Shown: piece by piece, positions 8,798-17,575 of the stretch
Layout of the letters: every line of letters starts with the position of its first letter
How positions within the stretch are numbered: position 1 is the first letter of the stretch
Assembly (NCBI RefSeq): GCF_000317125.1
Contig: NC_019695.1
Coordinates: 6,250,336-6,314,335 of the forward strand
From: Chroococcidiopsis thermalis PCC 7203
GTDB lineage: Bacteria; Cyanobacteriota; Cyanobacteriia; Cyanobacteriales; Chroococcidiopsidaceae
Direction of reading: 5' to 3'
Length of the DNA stretch: 64,000 bases
Program-made: the position numbers and the translations under genes
Notes under the pieces: generated by a model
Databases searched by the model: none
What the model was told of the DNA's origin: nothing
Seen by the model: the letters and a program-made list of their open reading frames with translations, nothing else

Positions 8798-9877
8798 CTA
8801 AGTTGAGATTGGCTGGCGATCGCCCATAGAGTCCTCAAAAATTGCGCCTTGTTGCTGAAACTCAAGTTTCATCTGCGCTGAAATTCCAACAACATTGACA
8901 AAGCGTGTTGTTTCTACTTTTACCTGATTCAATTCTGCACGGGTGAGATTAGCTGCATTCAAATTTGCATGGCTGAAATTCACGCCATTTAAATCTGCTT
9001 GTTGCAATAACGTATCGTTTAAATTTGCCCCCTGTAAGTTAGCATTCTGAAGATAGGCACTCGATAAATTTGTCCGGCTGAGATTCGCACTGCTTAAATT
9101 CACGCGGGGTAGAATTGCGCGTAAGTCTGCATCGCTCAGATCGGCATGACTGAGATTCGCATCGCGAAGATTGGCATTACTGAGTTTGGCACGCACAAGA
9201 CAAGCACCACTCAAATTAGCGCGACTCAGATCGGCTAATGTCAAGTCAGCACCACTCAAATTTGCCCCTTCTAAATTAGCGCGACTCAAGCTAGCATTAC
9301 GAAGATCGAATTGACTGAGATCGGCTCCGACTAAATCTTGTGTAGGATCTAAACCGATCGCTTCTAGACTAGAAACAAAGTCTGTCGCGATTGCCGAGTT
9401 GAGTAATTCCCGCGCGATCGCCAACTGTTGCTGTTGATATTTGCTCGCCTGGGTCAATTCTCCTAAACTAGTGTATGCTTGTCGCAGGCTATTTAAGATC
9501 TGTCCTTCCTGTAGGCGATCGCCTTGTGCTGGTACAATCGCCAATAGTTTTTGCCAGTACTCGATTGCACGCACATATTCTGCTGATGCCAAATAAGCAT
9601 TACCAATATTGGCAAGAGCATTCATTTCGCCAGTTGCATCTTGAGTTTTCTGGGCGATCTCCAAATGTTGTTGAAAGCAGACGATCGCCTGGGGTATGTT
9701 TCCTAAAGCTTGATAAGCTGCGCCCAAATTCCCTAAAGCCGCACCTTCGCGCTTGAAATTTTGGCTGCTGCGATAAAGATTTAATGCTTGTTGCCAAGAC
9801 TGCAATGCCAGCTCAAATTCACCTGTTTGGTATTGAGAAATACCTTGTCTTAGCAATAAATCTGCTTCACTAGTCAT
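8798..9877 (-). CDS. TPR and pentapeptide-repeat protein
   Basis: 359 aa in two parts. Residues 1-165 hold about four tetratricopeptide repeats (EFELALQSWQQALNLY, GNIPQAIVCFQQHLEIAQ, AEYVRAIEYWQKLLAI), a protein-binding scaffold. Residues about 180-330 are a run of A(N/D)LxX pentapeptides (LSRANLEGANLSGADLTLAD) that fold as a right-handed beta-helix. No signal peptide, so cytoplasmic. This domain pairing is frequent in cyanobacteria, with mostly unknown targets. It is next to the NACHT remnant and on the same strand; a relation is possible but unproven. Confidence 0.9.
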   Translation of the reverse strand: MTSEADLLLRQGISQYQTGEFELALQSWQQALNLYRSSQNFKREGAALGNLGAAYQALGNIPQAIVCFQQHLEIAQKTQDATGEMNALANIGNAYLASAEYVRAIEYWQKLLAIVPAQGDRLQEGQILNSLRQAYTSLGELTQASKYQQQQLAIARELLNSAIATDFVSSLEAIGLDPTQDLVGADLSQFDLRNASLSRANLEGANLSGADLTLADLSRANLSGACLVRAKLSNANLRDANLSHADLSDADLRAILPRVNLSSANLSRTNLSSAYLQNANLQGANLNDTLLQQADLNGVNFSHANLNAANLTRAELNQVKVETTRFVNVVGISAQMKLEFQQQGAIFEDSMGDRQPIST

Positions 9878-9944
9878 CTAGCGATTTTTGCCGTGCGATC
9901 TTCAGCTCTAACATTACCATAAACCTGCTAGATCGTGACAACAT

Positions 9945-9975
9945 TGTAGGGGCGCTTTCTCTGTGCGCCCCTACA
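9945..9975 (+). repeat. 31-bp hairpin repeat, copy 1
   Basis: A stem of TGTAGGGGCG and CGCCCCTACA encloses an 11-nt loop. The exact reverse complement, loop included, is at 13254-13284. This copy lies between the NACHT-like gene (stop at 10000) and the TPR/pentapeptide gene. Confidence 0.9.
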
Positions 9976-9999
9976 AGAAATTTATGTTAGGTATTTATA

Positions 10000-11232
10000 T
10001 TAAGCGATCGCAGTTCCGATCGGACAGCTTAAATATGAAGGAACTAAAAGTGTCTCTTCAATTTCTGTACGTAAGCTCCGCGTCATGTATTGTGCTTGGC
10101 GCAAGCAATCAAGTATGAGTTGATTGACATCGTAATATTGTTTGAGAATAGCTTTTTGCTGGCAAGTAAAAGGAAAATTTATCAGCTCGTAACTCGAAGC
10201 ATCGATATCAGATAGATGAAGATGGCGATCGGTGCGATCGTCTTGGAGAGAATCTGATTTAAGATCGAGGATAAATTCTAAATAAAAGGCACGGAAAGCA
10301 GCTGGTTTAAACTGAGGTTTGCTCAGATGATGTGACTTGCGCTCCAGCCAGAAAAGAAAGCGCGATAATTCTGGATCGACTCCGGCGATCGCGTCAGCTT
10401 GTTGCTTCATCAAGCTGAGAAAATAGTCAGCATTTCGCAACATGCCAACAACGAAGACAAAAACTTCGTGCCAGCGTGGTTCTGAAATCCGAGCAGCTAA
10501 ATTTCTTAAAGCTTGTTCTGCTCTTTGAGGATGAGAAGGATCGGCTATTTCTCGCGCTATAAAATACTCGTGAAATCTGCTATCGGAGAAAGAATAAACC
10601 TCTGGAGCGGACTCAACAAATAACTGGTGTTGATATTGAATAGACTTTAGTAGCGCCTCAGTCGTAAGTTGCAAGAGTTCCGGACTAGTAGGTGCTTTTG
10701 GCAGGTTACATATATATTCGGTAATAGATTTTTCAATATCCTGTTTGCTAAACTTACCTCCAGTTTCAAATGTAGCCAAAGCAATTTTACTTAACAAGTC
10801 TTGTTTGTGCTGTACGGACAAATTTTTGTAGAAGCGATCGCCTGGAATATGATAAGCTTCATCCCATTGATTCAATAAAATTTCTAGTCCTTCGCGGTAG
10901 AGCTGACAGCGATCGTCAGGAATTTCTCGACCGGCTTCAACTAATAGACAAAGCAAATTTAATAATGGATCGTTAGACAATTCATTAACAATTTCTTTTT
11001 CCTCGTGTTTTAAAGAGAAATTTACAACGCGATCGAGTTGCTTTGAGTCATTTTTCTGTAAGTTCTCAACTTGTACCCATTTACCACTAAACTTGACACC
11101 TTTTCGGTTATCCAACTTAATACCTTCAGTTTCCATCGGCTGAGGAAAACGATCTACCAACGCTGAATCGATGGAGTTCATAAGCTTTATGGTTTTGGTG
11201 TTACAGTTTGAATTTATCGGACGTTTATTCAA
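10000..11232 (-). CDS. NACHT-type protein, C-terminal part only (P-loop missing)
   Basis: 410 aa. Residues about 85-215 match the helical region that follows the NTPase core in cyanobacterial NACHT proteins: NDPLLNLLCLL, LYREGLEILLNQWDEAY, KQDLLSKIALATFE, YSFSDSRFHEYFIAREIA. There is no Walker A or Walker B motif. The first 80 residues are low in recognisable structure. The listed start is TTG; ATG at 11181 (MNSIDSALVD) is an alternative. Just upstream of the start lies an AATTACGAATT tandem tract, and sigF begins right after it. I infer the 5' NTPase half was lost by deletion. The protein could still be expressed but cannot act as an ATP-driven switch. Confidence 0.7.
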   Translation of the reverse strand: MNKRPINSNCNTKTIKLMNSIDSALVDRFPQPMETEGIKLDNRKGVKFSGKWVQVENLQKNDSKQLDRVVNFSLKHEEKEIVNELSNDPLLNLLCLLVEAGREIPDDRCQLYREGLEILLNQWDEAYHIPGDRFYKNLSVQHKQDLLSKIALATFETGGKFSKQDIEKSITEYICNLPKAPTSPELLQLTTEALLKSIQYQHQLFVESAPEVYSFSDSRFHEYFIAREIADPSHPQRAEQALRNLAARISEPRWHEVFVFVVGMLRNADYFLSLMKQQADAIAGVDPELSRFLFWLERKSHHLSKPQFKPAAFRAFYLEFILDLKSDSLQDDRTDRHLHLSDIDASSYELINFPFTCQQKAILKQYYDVNQLILDCLRQAQYMTRSLRTEIEETLLVPSYLSCPIGTAIA

Positions 11233-11270
11233 TTCATAATTACGAATTGCGAATTACGAATTACAAATTA
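11231..11270. repeat. AATTACGAATT tandem tract
   Basis: An imperfect tandem array of AATTACG / AATTGCG units fills the whole 38-bp gap between sigF and the NACHT-like gene. It overlaps the putative TTG start of the latter. It is the same style of repeat as the GAATTCC tracts elsewhere in the window but with a different unit. Confidence 0.8.
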
Positions 11271-12056
11271 TCATGCTCTAGTTTGAGCAATTTGAGGTTG
11301 AAGCAAAGAAAATAACTGTTCTTTGCCCTTTTGAAGATATCGAGTTACAGTCATTGGACTAATACCAATTCGTTTAGCAGCCTCTTTACGAGAAAACTCT
11401 TTTAAGAAAACAAATTCTACAGCTTTACGAGTTTTTTCTTCCAGCTGATTCATTGCTCCTTGCAATTGTTGGCGATCTTCTTCCTGTTGTTGCAAGCTAG
11501 TAGAGCGCTGGTCAGGTAAAGCATCAGCTAATTTAATTTGGCAATCGAGATGTTGAATAACTGTACTATCCAAACTTAAGACAATTCGATTTTGGAAGGC
11601 GAGCTTACTCTCTAACCATTCTTGAATTGCAACATTCAATTCTTCAGCAATTTCTATATCTGTAGGAGTGCGACCGAGAGTTAATGTTAGATCTTTACGA
11701 GCCTTCTGTCCTTGATTGTGAAGTTCTTGCCAACGACGGGGAATTTTGACAACTCCCGTGCGATCGCGTAAGAAATGTAAAATTTCACCTCGAATATAAG
11801 GAATGGCAAAAGAACTAAAAGCATAACCTTGATAAGGGTTGAAGCGCTCGATAGCACGAATCAAACCAAAGTAACCGATTTGTTCTAAATCTTCATATGG
11901 TTCGGTACATTGGCGGCTAAATTGATGCGCCATCTTTCGCACCAAACCAGTGTGCATACTTACAAGTTTATTGCGTAAGGCAATCGAAGGATGTTGATAA
12001 TAAGCAATTAATAGCTCTATCCCATTAGAGCAGCCTCTAGTATGAGTTATCGACAT
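11271..12056 (-). CDS. sigF: RNA polymerase group-3 sigma factor SigF-type
   Basis: 261 aa. Regions 2-4 of sigma-70 are present: region 2 (YEDLEQIGYFGLIRAIERF), FSSFAIPYIRGEILHFLRD, region 3 (LGRTPTDIEIAEELNV) and region 4 with a helix-turn-helix (SRKEAAKRIGISPMTVTRYLQKGKEQL). The lack of region 1 and the IRGEILHFLRDR stretch fit the SigF/SigB group, which in cyanobacteria directs stress, motility and pilus genes. The ATG at 12056 is chosen because GAGGA lies 5 nt upstream; a TTG 12 bp earlier is less likely. No anti-sigma factor is adjacent. Confidence 0.9.
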   Translation of the reverse strand: MSITHTRGCSNGIELLIAYYQHPSIALRNKLVSMHTGLVRKMAHQFSRQCTEPYEDLEQIGYFGLIRAIERFNPYQGYAFSSFAIPYIRGEILHFLRDRTGVVKIPRRWQELHNQGQKARKDLTLTLGRTPTDIEIAEELNVAIQEWLESKLAFQNRIVLSLDSTVIQHLDCQIKLADALPDQRSTSLQQQEEDRQQLQGAMNQLEEKTRKAVEFVFLKEFSRKEAAKRIGISPMTVTRYLQKGKEQLFSLLQPQIAQTRA

Positions 12057-12387
12057 AAAAATCCTCAACAGCGATCTAAGCTTCCCTAATGGGAATTAAC
12101 AGGTGGTGGAAAATCTTTAATCAAAGCTGAAAATTATTGTCGGTGGAGAAGGCTTCTCAAACCATGTCGTTCTTACTGAATTTATGAGGAGATTAGCAGA
12201 TTGCGGTGAATTTTCTCCGTAGATCTGCTGAGTTGACTGGCTGAGAATGCTAAATATTTTAAGATTAGATTTAGATTTCTGCTGCTAGTCTCACCCTGGT
12301 TAACTGTTAGAGGTTTAAGCCAAAATAGGCATATGTCACCATATCGTTGCTCTCACACAACCCGTTAAAAAATTAAGAAAAAATTCC
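12057..12387. other. Divergent intergenic region sigF / BI-1
   Basis: 331 bp that must hold the promoters of sigF (minus) and the BI-1 gene (plus). It is AT-rich. I saw no long hairpin, tandem repeat or open frame. Confidence 0.45.
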
Positions 12388-13116
12388 ATGAGTAGCACTA
12401 GCAATTTTCGCGAAGCAATTCGTCAAGCTAAAACTAGCGCCATAGTAGGTCCAAACGTTATTGCTAACGCCCTGCCTTATCTAGGTGGCGGGCTGGTACT
12501 AACAGCACTGGGAACCTACGGTGGTCTAAGTGTCATCCGTGCCAATCCAGGGTTATTCTTCCCTACGTTTATTGGTGCGGTCATTTTGGAACTGATTTTG
12601 TTCTTCGTGGCGATGAACGTTGCCGAGAAAGGTAATAATCGCGTTGCCCTGCCTCTACTAGCAACATATAGCTTGCTAACTGGCTATACTCTTAGCGGCA
12701 TCGTCTTTATGGCACTAAGAACCCAAGGCGTAGGTATTGCAGGTGTGGGGTTTGCTGCCCTCGGCTGCGGTGTCACCTTTATTGCGGCACGTCAAATTGG
12801 TTCTAACTTGTCAGAACAGGACGGCATGGCATTGACGAAAACAGTCAGCCTGGGAGTCATTGCCCTAGTGGTCGTCTGTTTGGCACAATTTCTGTTTGCT
12901 CTGTTTGGCATCTATACGCCGACTTGGTTAGAAATTGCAATTTCAGGCATTGGCGTGTGTCTATTCGTTGGTGCAGCAGTCGTAGATTTCTACGTTCTGC
13001 CTCGTACCTACCGCAACGACCAATATCTCCCTGCGGCGCTGTCGATGTATCTGACTTACATCAACCTGTTTATTTTCATCTTGCGGTTGTTGATTGCCTT
13101 GAATAGCCGCGACTAG
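12388..13116 (+). CDS. Bax inhibitor-1 (BI-1/YccA) family membrane protein
   Basis: 242 aa with seven predicted membrane segments and a short cytoplasmic N-terminus. The pattern of segments, the central LLATYSLLTGYTLSGIVF and the C-terminal FYVLPRTYRNDQYLPAALSMYLTYINLFIFILRLL fit the bacterial BI-1/YccA (TMBIM) family of putative Ca2+ leak channels or FtsH modulators. Start ATG is preceded by AAGAAAAAA, a weak site. It is followed by a 30-bp perfect palindrome and a clear terminator. Confidence 0.85.
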   Translation: MSSTSNFREAIRQAKTSAIVGPNVIANALPYLGGGLVLTALGTYGGLSVIRANPGLFFPTFIGAVILELILFFVAMNVAEKGNNRVALPLLATYSLLTGYTLSGIVFMALRTQGVGIAGVGFAALGCGVTFIAARQIGSNLSEQDGMALTKTVSLGVIALVVVCLAQFLFALFGIYTPTWLEIAISGIGVCLFVGAAVVDFYVLPRTYRNDQYLPAALSMYLTYINLFIFILRLLIALNSRD

Positions 13117-13134
13117 TAGAGACATTAAATGAAC

Positions 13135-13164
13135 TGTAGAGACGTTACATGTAACGTCTCTACA
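13135..13164. repeat. 30-bp perfect palindrome (TAGAGACGT family)
   Basis: TGTAGAGACGTTACA is followed immediately by its exact reverse complement TGTAACGTCTCTACA. The arms abut without a spacer. A degenerate half-copy (TAGAGACATTAAATG) precedes it at about 13117. This is a widely dispersed cyanobacterial repeat; it lies 18 bp after the BI-1 stop. Confidence 0.9.
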
Positions 13165-13169
13165 GCAAG

Positions 13170-13201
13170 ACCGTGGTTTAACCTCAAGCCACGGTTTTTT
13201 T
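13170..13201 (+). terminator. Rho-independent terminator of the BI-1 gene
   Basis: ACCGTGG and CCACGGT pair around a short loop and are followed by a run of seven T. The position, about 55 bp after the stop codon, fits. Confidence 0.85.
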
Positions 13202-13253
13202 GGTTGTTGCCCCAAAGGTTTTCATAGCAATTCTCGATTGCGTGCATGACATT

Positions 13254-13284
13254 TGTAGGGGCGCACAGAGAAAGCGCCCCTACA
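13254..13284 (-). repeat. 31-bp hairpin repeat, copy 2 (inverted)
   Basis: Exact reverse complement of 9945-9975: the same 10-bp stem with the loop in the opposite orientation. The two copies bracket the NACHT remnant, sigF and the BI-1 gene. Confidence 0.9.
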
Positions 13285-13403
13285 GATCGTGTGTTTTACT
13301 CAATTGAAAACCGCTATCAACTCTAGTTAAAATCATCAATACAAGTAGGGTGCGTTGTTAATGTACCCTATCACTCAGTGAGCGATCGCTACTCGAAACC
13401 TAT

Positions 13404-14517
13404 ATGGAAGCACTAGAAATCAAGCGCGAAGTTGAAAAGTTGTCCGATCGCCTGGGTAAAACCCAGGACTATCTTTGACATCCCCGCACTGACGGCAAAA
13501 ATTCAAGATTTAGAACAAATTGCTGCCCAACCGGAGTTTTGGAACGACCAAACCAAAGCACAGCAAACACTTCAGGAACTCAACGACCTGAAAACTCATA
13601 TCCAGCAATACGATCGCTGGCAAGGTAGCCTAGAAGATACCAAAGCCGTGCTAGAGCTACTGGAACTCGAAACGGACGAATCTCTGCTGCAAGAGGCTGA
13701 GACAAACGTTACCAGCCTCAACCGCGAACTCGACCAATGGGAGTTGCAACAGTTGTTATCTGGTCCCTACGATGACAAAGGCGCAATTTTGACAATTAAC
13801 GCTGGGGCGGGTGGAACTGATGCTCAAGACTGGGCGGAAATGCTACTGCGGATGTATACTCGTTGGGCGGAAGATCGCGGCTATAAAGTCCAACTCGATG
13901 AGATTTCGGAAGGAGATGAAGCGGGAATTAAATCCGCTACCTTAGAAATTTCCGGTCGCTATGCCTACGGCTATTTACAAGGCGAAAAAGGAACTCACCG
14001 TTTGGTGCGGATTTCTCCGTTTAACGCTAACGGTAAACGACAGACTAGCTTTGCTGGTGTGGAAGTGATGCCCCAAATCGATACTTCCGTACAGTTGGAA
14101 ATTCCAGATAAAGATTTAGAAATTACTACCACTCGCTCTGGTGGTAAGGGAGGACAAAACGTCAACAAAGTAGAAACAGCCGTGCGCATTCTCCACATTC
14201 CTACGGGAATTGCCGTCCGCTGTACCCAAGAGCGATCGCAGTTACAAAATAAAGAGAAAGCCCTAGCGATCCTCAAAGCCAAGCTGTTAATTATTGCCCA
14301 AGAACAACGCGCTCAAGAAATCGCTGAAATTCGCGGTGATATGGTAGAAGCAGCCTGGGGAACTCAGATTCGCAACTACGTTTTCCATCCATATCAGATG
14401 GTGAAGGATTTGCGGACAAACCTAGAAACAACAGCAATTACCGACGTAATGAATGGCGAACTCGATACCTTTATTGAGTCTTATCTACGCCAGGAGAAAC
14501 AACTAGTGGCTAGTTAA
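13404..14517 (+). CDS. prfB: Peptide chain release factor 2, programmed +1 frameshift
   Basis: RF2 releases peptides at UGA and UAA. Reading starts at ATG 13404 ([14 protein letters not shown]) and runs 24 codons to CTT TGA (13473-13478). Skipping the T at 13476 continues into the long frame ([13 protein letters not shown]...) and gives a 370-aa protein. Diagnostic RF2 features: the SPF tripeptide in [10 protein letters not shown] for stop-codon recognition, and GGQ in [14 protein letters not shown] for peptidyl-tRNA hydrolysis. The long frame read alone would lack the N-terminus. Expression is autoregulated: when RF2 is scarce, the UGA is read through by frameshift. Confidence 0.97.
13461..13479 (+). 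promoter_or_regulatory. prfB programmed frameshift site
   Basis: The stretch CAGGACTATCTTTGAC has the universal RF2 slippery core TATCTTTGAC. The CTT codon slips +1 past the in-frame UGA. An AGGA lies 3-4 nt upstream of TATCTT, a weaker Shine-Dalgarno-like stimulator than the AGGGGG of E. coli. Confidence 0.95.
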
Positions 14518-14864
14518 GGGACAAGCAAGACCCAAAGCAGAAACAAGAAAGCTGAGGAAACTGGAGGAGAAAAACCAAAATGGTTTTGCTGTTTACAGTC
14601 CTTAGCTTTTTCTTTTAATTTTACCAACTATAGCAGTTCTAAATGATTTGTGAAGCAAGCTTCTAGCCTGCTCCATATTCATGAATCAAATAGGATTGCT
14701 GTATTTACCCTGAACTTTTTTGCTGAATTTTTCCATATTGCTCTGCTGAATTTTAAGCTTCATAATTATTGCAATAAATAGCTACAAAAATCCATTTTCT
14801 CACGTGCTGTTGATGCTGTTGGCTCCACGCTAAGACACAAAAAAATTATTTTAGGACAATCATC
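14518..14864. other. Intergenic region after prfB
   Basis: 347 bp. Near 14566 there is AAAACC..GGTTTT, which could form a weak hairpin; it may end prfB transcription. The rest is AT-rich with no open frame. AGGA at 14852 precedes the GTG start at 14865. Confidence 0.4.
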
Positions 14865-15794
14865 GTGCTAATTCAAAGTTTATCCGAGCTACCTGCTGTA
14901 ACAGAAAGAGCAGTTATTATTAATTTCAATACAAAACTAGTTACAACCTTAGCTTTACTTTCTGTTATTCGTCATGCAAAAATGCCCGTACTGTTGATCG
15001 ACTGCGAGTCAACTGATGGTAGCTTAAAACATTTTCTAGCTTTGATGAAGCGGTATGATTTTGATATTTTAACCGCTCCCTTACGCCCTCACGGTCAAAC
15101 TTTAGACTGGCTTTTTAATCATATTGCCGCAGAAAAAGTTTTATTAGTTGATTCGGATCTGGAAATTCAGGATTCCGCTATAGTTAGCTTTTTCAAAGAT
15201 TATATTGACGAACCGCAGGTTTTTGGTTGTGGCTTTACCAATGGACCAAGTTGGCTGGAAGAACCAGCTTTTCAGGGAACCGCTTTAGAAAATGCTCTCT
15301 ATCACGAACGTCCTTGGATACCGCTAACTCTCCTTAAGGTAGCCCCTATTCGAGAAGCACTTAGGCATGGAAAGTCATTTGTAGATTTTTACCTAGACAA
15401 TGAATACTCATTGCTGTCACCTTTTAATAAACTGCGATCGCGCTTCAAGCTACTCCACAGAATATTCAAGAAAGGACCAATTGAGTTGCGACGCTCTTGC
15501 CATGCTTTGAAACCCGCTGCGATATTTTACGATACCGGAGCCAAAATATTTGAATACCTTCGGTACGAAAGGCTGATGTTTTTTGTAGGACTACCAGAAC
15601 CAGTGCATCACCGTTTTGCGACTCACTTTTTCGGGATTACCCGAAATACGCTGAAACCATCAGATACTCACGGAGGCGGTGGGCTAGCTAAAATCTCCGA
15701 TCGGGTTCGCTATCGTTTATTAGAAGTTTATGGTGAGGAGGTTCACACTGAGGAAGTAACCGAGCGCCAGCAGGTACTTGTCGGACGCAAGTAA
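14865..15794 (+). CDS. Glycosyltransferase-like (GT-A fold) protein
   Basis: 309 aa. The N-terminal half looks like a nucleotide-sugar GT-A domain: ERAVIINFNTKLVTTLALLSV, then MPVLLIDCESTDGS (about residues 44-57) and a DxD-like motif in KVLLVDSDLEIQDS (about 92-105). The C-terminal half is basic and has no membrane helix. It begins with GTG, preceded by TAGGA at about 10 nt. It could transfer sugar to a cell-surface glycan. Donor and acceptor unknown. No other glycan genes adjoin it. Confidence 0.6.
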   Translation: MLIQSLSELPAVTERAVIINFNTKLVTTLALLSVIRHAKMPVLLIDCESTDGSLKHFLALMKRYDFDILTAPLRPHGQTLDWLFNHIAAEKVLLVDSDLEIQDSAIVSFFKDYIDEPQVFGCGFTNGPSWLEEPAFQGTALENALYHERPWIPLTLLKVAPIREALRHGKSFVDFYLDNEYSLLSPFNKLRSRFKLLHRIFKKGPIELRRSCHALKPAAIFYDTGAKIFEYLRYERLMFFVGLPEPVHHRFATHFFGITRNTLKPSDTHGGGGLAKISDRVRYRLLEVYGEEVHTEEVTERQQVLVGRK

Positions 15795-16011
15795 CAACAT
15801 TAGTAATAACATTGCTTGTCTAATGGCGAATGGGAGCGATCGCTGTAGTTAGTATAAACGGCAATCTTTAGAAACTTAGACAAAGATTGGGAACGAGCGC
15901 AAAGCGATTTGCGCTTGTTTCTCAGCTATTAACCCTGGTACGGACTACATTATTGGTGCAACAAACTGTTACATTTGAGAAAGAACCTAGCAAAACTTTA
16001 GGGTCAATCTC

Positions 16012-16239
16012 ATGGAGAATTCACCTGACACGACGAAAACCGCCGAGGCACAATCCACGGAAGCGACAACCATGCCCCCTCATGTAGCGAATGAAGTTGC
16101 CAATGAGCCTCGACCGAGTTATGTAAAACTCGCTATGCGCAACATGGTGAAAAAGCGGGGGACTTCTCTGAAACATTTTGCCCTCACAACTATAGGATTA
16201 TTGTCTTTACTGGTGGGTTTAGCTTACATAACTAGATAA
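16012..16239 (+). CDS. DUF3285 family small membrane protein
   Basis: 75 aa. A polar N-terminal half rich in Thr and Glu, the conserved PSYVKLAMRNMVKKRGTSLKHFALTT-type core (about residues 35-60) and one C-terminal membrane segment (GLLSLLVGLAYI). The family is restricted to cyanobacteria and chloroplast relatives and often precedes ybeY. Here its stop codon overlaps the ybeY ATG by one base (TAATG), so translation is coupled. Confidence 0.85.
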   Translation: MENSPDTTKTAEAQSTEATTMPPHVANEVANEPRPSYVKLAMRNMVKKRGTSLKHFALTTIGLLSLLVGLAYITR

Positions 16240-16772
16240 TGACAACCAGGAATACAGAAAATTCCGGCGTACAAGTCGAAGTCTGCGTGCAAGACTGTTT
16301 TACTGAAGCTTCTGGAATGAAGCCAGCAGTTGATGCTCAAACTTGGCAAAAATGGTTTGAGTGCTGGCTAGAGAGTTTATCTTCTCAGCTTCCTTCTGCT
16401 GACAGTTACGAACTGAGTTTACGTCTAACGGATGATGCAGAAATTCAAGTACTTAACTCGCAGTATCGGCAGCAAGATAAGCCCACGGACGTTTTAGCCT
16501 TTGCTGCACTGGAAACGGACGTACCGCAGTTAGAGGAGTTGCGATCGCTTTTACCTCTGTACTTAGGCGATATTGCGATCTCAATTGATACCGCTAGCAA
16601 GCAGGCACAACAACAAGCACATTCGCTATCGACAGAGCTGGCTTGGTTAGCCGCTCACGGTCTTTTACACCTTTTAGGTTGGGATCACCCAGATGAGGAA
16701 ACCCTATTAGAGATGTTGGAACAGCAAACTTTGCTACTAAGGATAGTTGGTCTTGATGTCAATCTTGATTAA
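16239..16772 (+). CDS. ybeY: Endoribonuclease YbeY (16S rRNA 3'-end maturation)
   Basis: 177 aa. The zinc-binding signature H-x3-H-x5-H is intact in HGLLHLLGWDH (about residues 141-151), preceded by the family's LRLTDDAEIQVLNSQYR and PTDVLAF blocks. YbeY matures the 3' end of 16S rRNA and takes part in ribosome quality control. It overlaps DUF3285 by one base and is followed by dgkA, the order seen in many cyanobacteria. Confidence 0.95.
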   Translation: MTTRNTENSGVQVEVCVQDCFTEASGMKPAVDAQTWQKWFECWLESLSSQLPSADSYELSLRLTDDAEIQVLNSQYRQQDKPTDVLAFAALETDVPQLEELRSLLPLYLGDIAISIDTASKQAQQQAHSLSTELAWLAAHGLLHLLGWDHPDEETLLEMLEQQTLLLRIVGLDVNLD

Positions 16773-16954
16773 ACTGGGCAAGATTGTAATTGTAAATATT
16801 GGCACAGCGCGATCGCGACAATTTGTTACTAATATGGTCTCGCTAGATGAGATATGTCTAAATTAAACTGTCTGTGGAAATTGACAAATTAAGCAAGTAG
16901 TAGGCTGTAACTCGGCTAGATATAAAAACCAAAAATTATTGATGTTTGCCATCT

Positions 16955-17410
16955 ATGACCCAAAAAGTTTCGACCTCAACGCCTAGTAGAACAGAAAAAG
17001 TGGTTCCAATTCAGCGAAATTTCTCTTGGCAAGTCGCCTCCAACTTATTAGTGAGCTTCAAATATGCTTGGAGTGGCATTGCTTATGCGTTTAAAACTCA
17101 ACGCAACTTCCGCATCCATATCTGTATAGGAACTCTTGCTGTCTTTCTGGGCTTATTATTACGTTTGCCTTTGGTCGAAATAGCTGTGATTACGCTGACT
17201 AGCGGCTTAGTGCTAGTGATGGAATTACTAAACACCGCGATCGAGTCTGTTGTAGACTTGACGGTAAAGCAGACATATCACGAACTCGCTAAAATTGCTA
17301 AAGACTGCGCCGCCGGAGCAGTGTTAATCTCGGCTATCGCTGCCCTTTTAGTCGCCGCCGCTCTTTTGTTACCTCCCCTTGTGAGACTAATTGTTTCATA
17401 TTTAAATTGA
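16955..17410 (+). CDS. dgkA: Diacylglycerol/undecaprenol kinase family
   Basis: 151 aa. A polar N-terminus of about 35 residues precedes the three-helix membrane kinase: SFKYAWSGIAYAFKTQRNFRIH (about 30-51), then ELLNTAIESVVDL with the catalytic glutamates (about 94-106) and AKDCAAGAVLISAI. In cyanobacteria and Firmicutes this family usually phosphorylates undecaprenol or diacylglycerol at the inner membrane. ATG 16955 is preferred over TTG 16946, nine bases upstream. A low-complexity repeat tract follows. Confidence 0.9.
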   Translation: MTQKVSTSTPSRTEKVVPIQRNFSWQVASNLLVSFKYAWSGIAYAFKTQRNFRIHICIGTLAVFLGLLLRLPLVEIAVITLTSGLVLVMELLNTAIESVVDLTVKQTYHELAKIAKDCAAGAVLISAIAALLVAAALLLPPLVRLIVSYLN

Positions 17411-17556
17411 CAATAGGAATAAGGACAAGGGAGACAAGGGGGACAAGGGGGAGAAGAGAGCTTATGATGCTCTCGGGAGTAGAGGGAGCAAAAATCCCAC
17501 ACCCTACACCCCACGCCCCACGCCCCACACCCCACACCCTACACCCTACACCCCTT
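17411..17556. repeat. Tandem GACAAGGGG and CCCACACCCTA tracts
   Basis: GACAAGGG-type 10-mers (17420-17450) are followed by C-rich CCACACCCTA/CCACGCCCC units (17499-17553). These are two of the standard dispersed low-complexity repeats. The reverse complement of the first type recurs at 63870-63902. Confidence 0.85.
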
Positions 17557-17575
17557 CTTCACGCACTACTCAAAA

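Noticed and set aside
9475-9756. Plus-strand frame opposite the TPR/pentapeptide gene
   Set aside because: Shadow of the real minus-strand gene; no motif of its own.
10000-11232. Complete NACHT defence gene
   Set aside because: No Walker A or B motif and no effector domain at the N-terminus; only the C-terminal half is present.
15887-16087. Plus-strand frame before the DUF3285 gene
   Set aside because: Overlaps the DUF3285 start in another frame, basic and low-complexity.
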